Shown here piece after piece: positions 6,490 through 12,810 of a DNA stretch of 12,810 bases (the stretch's first letter is position 1; each line of letters opens with the position of its first letter). This DNA comes from Pullilachnospira_A gallistercoris (GTDB lineage: Bacteria > Bacillota > Clostridia > Lachnospirales > Lachnospiraceae): assembly GCA_018712125.1 (NCBI GenBank), contig DVHM01000192.1:1-12810 (forward strand). The letters are read 5' to 3'. Made by a program: the position numbers and the translations under genes. Under the pieces are notes generated by a model. That model ran no database searches. It saw only the letters and a list, made by a program, of their open reading frames with translations, and had not been told where the DNA came from.

Positions 6490-7202
6490 AGGTGGCAAAA
6501 CACGGCAACCGGGCTGCCTCCTCCAAATGCGGAACGGCTGACTGCCTGGAGGCGCTCGGCGTGAATATTGAACAGAGCCCCGGACAGTGCGTCCGGCTTC
6601 TTGAGGAAACGGGCATCTGTTTCTTCTTTGCCCAGAAATATCACACCTCCATGAAATATGTGGGCGCGATCCGAAAGGAACTCGGTTTCCGCACCGTTTT
6701 CAACATTCTCGGTCCGCTGACAAATCCCGCCAGTCCCAGCATGCAGCTTCTGGGCGTCTACGATGAGTATCTGGTGGGCCCGCTGGCCCAGGTGCTGATC
6801 AATCTGGGAGTACGCAGGGGCATGGTAGTCTACGGCCAGGATAAGCTGGACGAAATCTCCGTCAGCGCCCCCACAACCGTCTGCGAGATCAAGGACGGAT
6901 GGTATAAGATGTACCAGGTAACGCCGGAAGACTTCGGCCTGCAGCGCTGCCGCAGGGAAGATCTGGCGGGAGGAACGCCCGGGGAAAACGCGGAGATTAC
7001 CAGAAAAATTCTGCATGGCGAGGGCGGCCCGAAGCGGGATGCCGTTCTGATGAACGCCGGAGCTTCCCTCTATATCGGCGGAAAGGCCAAAAGCTGGAAG
7101 GACGGAATCCGTCTTGCGGGAGAACTGATCGACTCGGGCAAGGCCGCAGAGACTCTGCAAAAATTGATTGAGATCAGCAATCAGCCCCAGGAGGAACCGT
7201 GA
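6399..7202 (+). pseudogene. trpD: Anthranilate phosphoribosyltransferase, N-terminally truncated
   Basis: From about 6447 to the stop the frame is TrpD, the enzyme that joins anthranilate to phosphoribosyl pyrophosphate. Recognisable parts are ISTTSALVCAAGGMKVAKHGN, then RTVFNILGPLTNP and the acidic DKLDEIS, which binds magnesium-pyrophosphate in the family. About 251 of ~340 residues remain. The N-terminal helical domain and the GTGGD phosphoribosyl loop are gone, and the Asn before IST is replaced by Arg from the junction. The open frame reaches back to a GTG at 6399, but those 16 codons are out-of-frame lipoprotein DNA without a ribosome site. Translation could instead restart at ATG 6486, which overlaps the lipoprotein stop (ATGA). 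Loss of the PRPP loop should abolish activity. The stop overlaps the trpC start. Confidence 0.85.
7189..7194 (+). promoter_or_regulatory. Ribosome binding site fixing the trpC start
   Basis: AGGAGG within the last codons of trpD, seven bases before ATG 7202. A GTG three bases earlier is in frame but only four bases from the site, so ATG is preferred. Confidence 0.8.
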
Positions 7203-7984
7203 TGAACATACTGAATCAGCTTGCCGACCACGCCAGAGAGCGCGTGAAAACAGCAGAAAAAACGCATCCCTTCGAGGAGATAAAGGAGCGTGCCCTGTCG
7301 CTTCCAAAGGGCGATTTCGCCTTCGAGAAAGCACTGGCAAAACCGGGCATTCGCTTTATCTGCGAGTGCAAAAAAGCCTCCCCCTCCAAGGGGCTGATCG
7401 CCCCGGAGTTTCCCTATCTGGAAATCGCCAGATCCTATGAAAAGGCGGGGGCCGATGCCGTATCCGTACTGACGGAACCGAAGTGGTTTCTCGGAGACGA
7501 CCGGTATCTGAAGGAGATTGCGGCCGAAGTGTCCATTCCCTGTCTGCGCAAGGATTTTACCGTTGACAAATATATGATATATGAGGCAAAATTGTTGGGA
7601 GCAGCCGCAGTTCTTCTGATCTGTTCCATTTTGAGCGCGGAGGAGCTGGCAGAGTATCTCCGCATCTGCGATGAGCTGGGCATTTCCGCTCTGGTGGAGA
7701 CCCACGATGCCGCTGAGGTGTCCATGGCCCTTTCCGCGGGGGCGAGGATCATCGGTGTAAACAACCGCAATCTGAAGGATTTTTCTGTGGACACGGAAAA
7801 CAGCCGCCGTCTGCGGGAGGAGATTCCTGCCGATATTCTTTTCGTCTCGGAGAGCGGAGTGAAGGACGCGGCGGACGTGGCCCGTCTGCGGGACATCGGC
7901 GCGGACGCGGTGCTGGTGGGCGAAGCCCTCATGCGCGCGCCTGACCGAACGGCCGCTCTGAAAAGACTGCGGGGTGTGCTATGA
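7202..7984 (+). CDS. trpC: Indole-3-glycerol phosphate synthase
   Basis: A 260-residue, normal-length TrpC, a TIM barrel that closes carboxyphenylamino-deoxyribulose phosphate to indole-3-glycerol phosphate with loss of CO2 and water. Key residues are in place: Glu55 and Lys57 in ICECKKASPSKG, Lys117 in CLRKDF, Glu166 in LVETHD, Asn187 in GVNNRNL, and Glu217-Ser218 in VSESGV, followed by the phosphate-binding end VLVGEALMR. The ATG shares its A with the TGA of trpD (TGATG), a translational coupling arrangement, and the stop overlaps trpF by four bases. No damage is seen despite the broken gene upstream. Confidence 0.96.
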   Translation: MNILNQLADHARERVKTAEKTHPFEEIKERALSLPKGDFAFEKALAKPGIRFICECKKASPSKGLIAPEFPYLEIARSYEKAGADAVSVLTEPKWFLGDDRYLKEIAAEVSIPCLRKDFTVDKYMIYEAKLLGAAAVLLICSILSAEELAEYLRICDELGISALVETHDAAEVSMALSAGARIIGVNNRNLKDFSVDTENSRRLREEIPADILFVSESGVKDAADVARLRDIGADAVLVGEALMRAPDRTAALKRLRGVL

Positions 7985-8592
7985 CGACTACAAAAATAAA
8001 ATTCTGCGGTCTGTCCAGAAACTGTGACATCGAGACGGCAAACGCGCTTTCGCCGGACTATGTAGGGTTCGTCTTTGTGAAAAACAGCCGCCGCTGTGTC
8101 AGTTTTGCGCAGGCGAAGGAACTGAAAGCGCTTCTTGCGCCCGGAATTCTGACCGTGGGCGTCTTCGTAAATGAAGATCCCCGAACGGTGACGGCACTTC
8201 TGGAGGCAGGCGTGATCGACGCGGCGCAGCTTCACGGCGATGAGGACACGGATTATATCCGCGGACTGAAATCCCTGACGAAAGCGCCTCTGATCAAGGC
8301 TTTCGGTCTCCGAAGCATCCATGATCTTCCGGCTGTGGAGCGCAGTCCGGCGGATCTGGTACTTCTGGACTCCCCGGGAGGAGGAACCGGCCGGCTCTTT
8401 GACTGGCAGCTGCTGGAAGACATTCAGCGGCCCTATTTTCTGGCCGGCGGTCTTTCCGCGGAAAATGTCGGCAAAGCCATCGCGAGGCTGCGGCCCTTCG
8501 GCGTGGATGTGAGCTCCGGTATCGAGACCGGGGGATACAAGGACAGAGAGAAAATGACGGCCTTCGCGGCCGCAGTGAGAGAGGAGAAGTGA
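7981..8592 (+). CDS. trpF: Phosphoribosylanthranilate isomerase
   Basis: A 203-residue TrpF, which performs the Amadori rearrangement of phosphoribosyl-anthranilate just before TrpC. Cys9 in KFCGL and Asp130 in VLLDSPGGG are the expected general base and acid. The phosphate-binding parts GGTG, LAGGLSAENV (154-163) and GVDVSSGIE (174-182) complete the barrel. It is a separate gene, not fused to trpC as in enterobacteria. The start overlaps the trpC stop as ATGA with only a weak GGGGTG before it, so translation probably relies on coupling. It is followed after three bases by trpB. Confidence 0.95.
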   Translation: MTTTKIKFCGLSRNCDIETANALSPDYVGFVFVKNSRRCVSFAQAKELKALLAPGILTVGVFVNEDPRTVTALLEAGVIDAAQLHGDEDTDYIRGLKSLTKAPLIKAFGLRSIHDLPAVERSPADLVLLDSPGGGTGRLFDWQLLEDIQRPYFLAGGLSAENVGKAIARLRPFGVDVSSGIETGGYKDREKMTAFAAAVREEK

Positions 8593-8595
8593 GAG

Positions 8596-9786
8596 ATGAC
8601 AAATCCAAAGGGGCGTTTCGGAATCCATGGCGGGCAGTATATTCCTGAGACGCTGATGAACGCGGTAATTGAGCTGGAAAAAGCTTATAAACACTATAAA
8701 AAAGATCCGGAATTTAACCGGGAACTGACGGAACTTCTCAACGAGTACGCGGGGAGACCCTCCCGGCTCTACTACGCGAAGAAGATGACAGAGGATCTGG
8801 GCGGCGCGAAAATCTACCTCAAACGGGAGGACCTGAATCATACCGGCGCCCACAAGATCAACAATGTGCTGGGGCAGGCCCTTTTGGCGAAGAAGATGGG
8901 CAAGACCCGTCTGATCGCGGAGACGGGAGCCGGTCAGCACGGCGTGGCCACAGCCACCGCGGCGGCCCTGATGGGTATGGAGTGTGTGGTTTTCATGGGG
9001 GAGGAAGACACGATCCGTCAGGCCCTCAATGTCTACCGGATGCGTCTTCTTGGCGCCGAAGTCGTCCCGGTCAAGACCGGAACCGCCACATTGAAGGACG
9101 CGGTCTCCGAGGCCATGCGGGAGTGGACCAACCGGATTGAGGACACCCATTACTGTCTGGGCTCTGTGATGGGTCCCCATCCTTTCCCCACCATCGTCCG
9201 GGATTTTCAGGCGGTTATTTCTAAGGAAATCAAAGAACAGATTCTTGCGAAGGAGGGACGCCTCCCCGACGCGGTGCTGGCCTGCGTGGGCGGCGGATCC
9301 AACGCCATCGGAAGTTTCTACCATTTTATTGAGGATAAAAACGTGAGGCTCATCGGCTGCGAGGCGGCCGGGAGAGGTATCGACACCTTCGAGACGGCAG
9401 CCACCGTCAACACCGGGCGGCTGGGCATTTTCCATGGTATGAAATCCTACTTCTGCCAGGATGAGTACGGACAGATCGCGCCGGTGTACTCCATCTCCGC
9501 CGGACTGGACTATCCCGGCGTCGGCCCGGAAAACGCTTACCTCCACGATATCGGGAGAGCGGAGTATATGCCGGTCACGGATGAGGAGGCCGTCTGTGCC
9601 TTTGAATATCTGGCAAAGACCGAGGGGATCATTCCCGCCATAGAGTCCGCCCACGCCGTTGCCTACGCGCGCAAGCTGGCGCCCACCATGGGAAAAGATC
9701 AGATCATTGTCATTACCGTTTCCGGGAGAGGCGACAAGGACTGTGCCGCCATCGCCCGCTACAGAGGGGAGGATATCCATGAGTAA
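8596..9786 (+). CDS. trpB: Tryptophan synthase beta chain
   Basis: A 396-residue pyridoxal-phosphate enzyme that condenses indole with L-serine. Lys87 in HTGAHKINN carries the cofactor, Glu109 in AETGAGQHG is the catalytic acid, GGGSNA holds the cofactor phosphate, and SGRGDKD near the end contacts its pyridine ring. The N-terminal FGIHGGQYIPETL marks it as the classic TrpB1 type that pairs with TrpA. AGGAG at 8582-8586 sits nine bases before the ATG, and three bases separate it from trpF. It appears fully intact. Confidence 0.97.
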   Translation: MTNPKGRFGIHGGQYIPETLMNAVIELEKAYKHYKKDPEFNRELTELLNEYAGRPSRLYYAKKMTEDLGGAKIYLKREDLNHTGAHKINNVLGQALLAKKMGKTRLIAETGAGQHGVATATAAALMGMECVVFMGEEDTIRQALNVYRMRLLGAEVVPVKTGTATLKDAVSEAMREWTNRIEDTHYCLGSVMGPHPFPTIVRDFQAVISKEIKEQILAKEGRLPDAVLACVGGGSNAIGSFYHFIEDKNVRLIGCEAAGRGIDTFETAATVNTGRLGIFHGMKSYFCQDEYGQIAPVYSISAGLDYPGVGPENAYLHDIGRAEYMPVTDEEAVCAFEYLAKTEGIIPAIESAHAVAYARKLAPTMGKDQIIVITVSGRGDKDCAAIARYRGEDIHE

Positions 9787-10552
9787 CATTGCATCGGCAT
9801 TTTCCAACAGAAAGGCATTTATCGCTTTTATTACCTGCGGGGATCCGGATCTTGAGACTACAGCTGAGGCGGTAAAGGCCGCGGTAAAAGCAGGAGCGGA
9901 TCTCATCGAGCTGGGGATTCCCTTCTCCGATCCCACGGCCGAGGGGCCGGTCATTCAGGCGGCCAGTATCCGGGCGCTGAAGGGCGGTGTCACCACTGAT
10001 AAGATTTTTGACTTTGTCCGCGGGCTCCGGGAGGAGGTAACGGTTCCCATGGCCTTCATGACCTACGCGAATGTGGTATTCTCCTACGGTTCCGAGCGCT
10101 TTATCTCAACCTGCAGCGAGATAGGCATTGACGGACTGATTCTGCCGGACGTGCCTTACGAGGAGAAGGAGGAGTTTCTTCCCATCTGCAGGCAGTACGG
10201 TGTGGATCTGATCTCCCTGATCGCGCCTACCTCCCAAGATCGCATCGCCATGATTGCCAGGGAGGCGGAAGGATTTCTCTACGTGGTTTCCAGCCTCGGC
10301 GTCACCGGCATGCGAAAGGAAATTCACACGGATCTCGCATCCATGATCGCCGAGGTGCGTCGAAACAGCGATATCCCCTGCGCCATCGGCTTCGGCATCG
10401 CCGATCCCCGGCAGGCAAAAACCATGGCGACGCTGGCCGACGGCGTGATTGTAGGATCTGCCATTGTGAAGCTTCTCGGACAGTACGGCAAGGACGCGCC
10501 AAAATATATCGGGGAATATGTGGCCTCCATGCGCCGGGCGCTGGATGAATAA
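9779..10552 (+). CDS. trpA: Tryptophan synthase alpha chain
   Basis: A 257-residue TIM barrel that splits indole-3-glycerol phosphate and channels indole to TrpB. Glu44 in IELGIPFSDP and Asp51 are the catalytic residues, YVVSSLGVTGMR covers the mobile active-site loop, and GFGIADPRQA and GVIVGSAIV bind the phosphate. The open frame continues upstream to 9659 inside trpB, but the ATG at 9779 has a strong GGGGAGG six bases before it and gives the standard length, so it is chosen; it overlaps trpB by eight bases. It is the last trp gene. No intrinsic terminator follows, only a T-run at 10560-10566 without a good hairpin. Confidence 0.97.
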   Translation: MSNIASAFSNRKAFIAFITCGDPDLETTAEAVKAAVKAGADLIELGIPFSDPTAEGPVIQAASIRALKGGVTTDKIFDFVRGLREEVTVPMAFMTYANVVFSYGSERFISTCSEIGIDGLILPDVPYEEKEEFLPICRQYGVDLISLIAPTSQDRIAMIAREAEGFLYVVSSLGVTGMRKEIHTDLASMIAEVRRNSDIPCAIGFGIADPRQAKTMATLADGVIVGSAIVKLLGQYGKDAPKYIGEYVASMRRALDE

Positions 10553-10574
10553 GATATTGTTTTTTTCATATAGT
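10547..10574 (+). promoter_or_regulatory. Possible sigma-E sporulation promoter before yqfC
   Basis: GAATAAG (10547-10553) resembles the sigma-E -35 consensus, and after 13 bases CATATAGT (10567-10574) matches the -10 CATACANT at all but one position. In Bacillus subtilis the yqfCD genes belong to the mother-cell sigma-E regulon, which fits. It would start transcription at or within a base or two of the proposed yqfC ATG, which is an uncomfortable fit. Confidence 0.35.
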
Positions 10575-10579
10575 GTAAT

Positions 10580-10864
10580 ATGAAAAGAGATCTGCGGCAG
10601 CACCGCGCGAAATCACAAAATCATAAGGCCGACCCGATGTTTCCCTTTTCCGGCTCCATGATCCTGACACTTCAGGGGAGCCGGGAACTTCTGGTGGAAA
10701 ACTATCAGGGGATTCTGCAGTTTGACCAGCATCTTCTCTCCCTCAAGTCCAAAAGAGAACAACTGCTCATCTATGGGGAGGAACTCTCCATCCACTATTA
10801 TACCAAAGAGGAACTGAAAGTAAGCGGAACCATTCGCCGCGTGGAGGTTGTGCCGGGGCCATGA
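10580..10864 (+). CDS. yqfC: Sporulation protein YqfC
   Basis: A 94-residue protein of the YabP/YqfC family, small beta-rich proteins made in the mother cell during endospore formation. The core is MFPFSGSMILTLQGSRELLV, then ENYQGILQFDQHLLSLKS and LLIYGEELSIHYYTKEELKVSGTI, the usual order for the family, and the length is normal. The stop overlaps the yqfD start as ATGA. No ribosome site precedes the ATG: the 27 bases from the trpA stop are AT-rich with no purine motif, so the start is uncertain, though the next in-frame Met (residue 20) would cut into the conserved region. No membrane segment is seen. Confidence 0.85.
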   Translation: MKRDLRQHRAKSQNHKADPMFPFSGSMILTLQGSRELLVENYQGILQFDQHLLSLKSKREQLLIYGEELSIHYYTKEELKVSGTIRRVEVVPGP

Positions 10865-12111
10865 TATTTTCCATTCTGGCTTTTTTCCGGGGATATCTCC
10901 AGGTACGTTTTTGGGGCAGGGACGTGGAACGGTATCTGAATCTGTGCGGGAGAAATGATCTGTTACTGTGGAATGTGCGGCGGACGGCGGAGGGAATCGT
11001 ATGCTGCATCGCGGTCGAGGACTATCGGGAGAGCAGGCCTTTTCTGAGAAAGACCGGAACGAAAAGCGCCATTGAAAAGAGAGCGGGGCTTCCCTTTTTC
11101 CTTCATCGATACCGGAAACGCTGGCTGTTTGCGCTGGGGTGCTTTCTCGCCCTCGGTGTGCTGTATCTCTCCTCCGGCTTTGTCTGGCGGATTGAGATCC
11201 GAGGGAACAGCTACATCAGCGACGAAAAGATTCTCCAGCTCCTGGAGGAGCACCGCTGGTTTTATGGCAGCCGCATCGCGTCTGTGGATACGGAGACTCT
11301 GGAGAAAACACTCAGAAACGAACTGACCGATATCATCTGGGTCTCCGCGGATCTGACCGGTACCTGTCTTACCATAGACATCAAGGAAAATCTGCGCTGG
11401 GAAGACGAGGTGGGACAGTCGGAGGAAACCTTAAGCGGCGGATACGATCTCGTCTCCACTGCGGACGGCGTGGTATCCTCCATTGTCACCAGAAGCGGGA
11501 CGCCGAAGGTAAAAGCGGGGGATGAAGTCAAAAACGGCGACGTTCTGATCTCCGGCATTGTGGAACTCACGGATCCCATGACCGGCGAAGCACGGCCGAG
11601 CTACTGTGAGGCGGACGGCGATGTGATCGTGGCCTCTTCGCTGACGTACGAGGACACTTTCCCCATGACGTACGAGGAGAAAGTCTTTACCGGAAGAGAA
11701 TGGGATGTCACGCTTTTCGGTCCCCACGGCGGATGGCTGTGGAAGTATTCCATCTGGGAGCCCTACGAGCGCTATGATACGCTGATCGAGCGCAGCCAGG
11801 TGGTGGCCGGAAACGGATATTTTCTCCCCATAGACTGCGCGCGCATCCGAAAACTGGAGTATCAGATCCGGCGAAAAGAGCGGACAGAGGACGAGGCAAA
11901 AGAGAAAGTAAAGGAAGATTTTTCCTTCTATTTGCAAAATTTGGCACAAAAAGGTATTCAAACAATAGAAAAAAATGTTATTATATCTTATAAGGATGGC
12001 GAGTGCCTCGCGCAGGGAACCCTGAAAACAGAGCAGGCGATGACGCAGAAGCGCCCGTCTCCCACGGAAACCACAGTGGAAGAGGAAAACGACCAGCATG
12101 AGCTACAATGA
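10861..12111 (+). CDS. yqfD: Sporulation protein YqfD
   Basis: A 416-residue YqfD, a membrane-anchored protein needed for normal sporulation in Bacillus and Clostridia, function not defined in detail. An N-terminal domain (1-85, with FFRGYLQVRFWGRDVERYLN) is followed by a basic stretch and one membrane segment at about 88-109 (LFALGCFLALGVLYLSSGFV), then a long extracytoplasmic part opening with WRIEIRGNSYIS, which resembles POTRA-like repeats, and a late charged helix (RRKERTEDEAKEKVKEDF). The C-terminal tail is low in complexity (EEENDQHELQ). Weak GGAGG at 10843-10847 plus ATGA coupling to yqfC serve its translation. Its end overlaps the PhoH gene by 14 bases. Confidence 0.93.
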   Translation: MIFSILAFFRGYLQVRFWGRDVERYLNLCGRNDLLLWNVRRTAEGIVCCIAVEDYRESRPFLRKTGTKSAIEKRAGLPFFLHRYRKRWLFALGCFLALGVLYLSSGFVWRIEIRGNSYISDEKILQLLEEHRWFYGSRIASVDTETLEKTLRNELTDIIWVSADLTGTCLTIDIKENLRWEDEVGQSEETLSGGYDLVSTADGVVSSIVTRSGTPKVKAGDEVKNGDVLISGIVELTDPMTGEARPSYCEADGDVIVASSLTYEDTFPMTYEEKVFTGREWDVTLFGPHGGWLWKYSIWEPYERYDTLIERSQVVAGNGYFLPIDCARIRKLEYQIRRKERTEDEAKEKVKEDFSFYLQNLAQKGIQTIEKNVIISYKDGECLAQGTLKTEQAMTQKRPSPTETTVEEENDQHELQ

Positions 12112-12810
12112 ACTTTTATTGGATCTTCCCATGGATCACATGGAGAATATATTCGGACAATTCGACGCAAATATCAAACTCATCGAGAGCACTCTTCACG
12201 TTTCCTTTGTCGCCCGCGGAGACAATATCAAGATTCTGGGCGATGAGGAGAGCGTGAAGAGTGCTTCTGATGTGATAGAGGAACTGCTCGCCCTGTCCAA
12301 AAAGGGCGAGACTATTACCGAACAGACAGTACAGTACCTGCTTTCCATCGGCGACAGCGGCATCAAGAGCCACGCCCTGCTGGACGCCTCCGACGACTGT
12401 ATCTGCCACACCGTTACCGGCAAACCGGTCAAGCCGAAAACCATCGGCCAGAAGACCTATGTGGACGCCATTCGAAAACAGATGATTGTCTTCGGCATCG
12501 GCCCGGCGGGAACAGGAAAGACCTATCTGGCCATGGCCATGGCGATTACCGCCTTCTCAAAGGGCGAAGTGGGACGGATCATCCTGACGCGGCCGGCCAT
12601 CGAGGCCGGGGAGAAACTGGGATTTCTCCCGGGAGATCTCCAGAGCAAGATCGATCCCTACCTGCGCCCCCTCTACGACGCCCTGTATCAGATCATGGGA
12701 GCCGAGAGTTTTCAGCGCAATCTGGAAAAAGGACTGATCGAAGTGGCTCCGCTGGCCTACATGCGCGGACGGACGCTGGATAACGCGTTCATCATTCTGG
12801 ATGAAGCCCA
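12098..12810 (+). CDS. phoH: PhoH family ATPase, partial at the right edge
   Basis: The first 237 residues of a PhoH/PhoL-type protein; the gene runs off the window. An N-terminal KH-like region (about 20-100, IKLIESTLHVSFVARGDNIKILGDEE) precedes the P-loop ATPase domain. Walker A is GPAGTGKT at 135-142, followed by ILTRPAIEAGEKLGFLPGDL, highly typical of PhoH, and the Walker B strand FIILDEA reaches the last complete codon. Members are cytosolic ATPases linked to RNA metabolism and ribosome work, usually next to ybeY. The ATG overlaps the end of yqfD by 14 bases with AGAGGA at 12081-12086. By common gene order an HD-domain protein and ybeY would be expected just outside. Confidence 0.96.
   Translation, partial: MSYNELLLDLPMDHMENIFGQFDANIKLIESTLHVSFVARGDNIKILGDEESVKSASDVIEELLALSKKGETITEQTVQYLLSIGDSGIKSHALLDASDDCICHTVTGKPVKPKTIGQKTYVDAIRKQMIVFGIGPAGTGKTYLAMAMAITAFSKGEVGRIILTRPAIEAGEKLGFLPGDLQSKIDPYLRPLYDALYQIMGAESFQRNLEKGLIEVAPLAYMRGRTLDNAFIILDEA

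Noticed and set aside
6291..7340. Open frame of 349 codons on the minus strand across the trpD remnant
   Set aside because: No recognisable domain; it is antisense to trpD and trpC coding sequence and crosses the deletion junction, so it cannot be an old conserved gene.
9659..9778. A 40-residue N-terminal extension of TrpA
   Set aside because: It overlaps trpB out of frame, is absent from the family, and the ATG at 9779 has a strong ribosome site and gives the usual length.
7435..9954. Open frame of 839 codons on the minus strand across trpC, trpF, trpB and trpA
   Set aside because: It lies wholly antisense to four well-recognised enzyme genes, has no ribosome site or recognisable domain, and reads as Arg/Ser/His-rich low-complexity sequence. 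It is a by-product of codon bias on the coding strand.
10553..10579. Intrinsic terminator after trpA
   Set aside because: There is a run of seven T at 10560-10566, but the nearest hairpin (GCGC-CGG-GCGC inside the trpA end) is short and about 18 bases away, so it would not act as a normal terminator.

Overview
The window looks like chromosomal DNA of a spore-forming, moderately GC-rich Clostridia-type Firmicute, most like a gut Lachnospiraceae. The evidence is the yqfC-yqfD-phoH block typical of endospore formers, strong AGGAGG ribosome sites before most genes, and tightly overlapping gene borders. No tRNA, rRNA, insertion sequence, CRISPR array or phage gene was seen.

Region 1 (1-4141, + strand) is a redox operon whose promoter lies left of the window: a broken flavodoxin, an aldo/keto reductase, an NADPH-dependent FMN reductase-like flavoprotein, a hexapeptide-repeat O-acetyltransferase, a flavin-reductase-domain protein and a second, YajO-like aldo/keto reductase. 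It ends tail to tail with a LysR regulator (4138-5031, - strand), the two stop codons lying within the same TTAG. A control region (5032-5219) separates lysR from region 2 and holds a good sigma-A promoter to the right, a plausible promoter for lysR and a perfect dyad.

Region 2 (5220-6489, + strand) has a small unknown gene cut by an in-frame TGA, a DUF3737 gene, and the first codons of a lipoprotein gene. The lipoprotein runs straight into region 3.

Region 3 (about 6447-10552, + strand) is the back half of a tryptophan operon: an N-terminally truncated trpD, then intact-looking trpC, trpF, trpB and trpA. trpE, trpG and the first ~89 codons of trpD are missing at this locus. As read, this cell could not make phosphoribosyl-anthranilate here unless a complete trpD exists elsewhere, while the steps from phosphoribosyl-anthranilate to tryptophan look intact.

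Region 4 (10580-12810, + strand) is yqfC, yqfD and the first part of a PhoH-family ATPase gene that runs off the right end.

The most notable signal is gene decay, not a new system: three independent-looking lesions (a deletion with frameshift in the flavodoxin, a nonsense codon in the small gene, a deletion fusing a lipoprotein gene to trpD) lie within about 6.4 kb, beside otherwise intact genes. They are either recent pseudogenization or assembly faults, and raw reads would decide. If the trp fusion is real, it puts trpCFBA behind the promoter of the DUF3737 unit. I do not see convincing evidence of an undescribed system.
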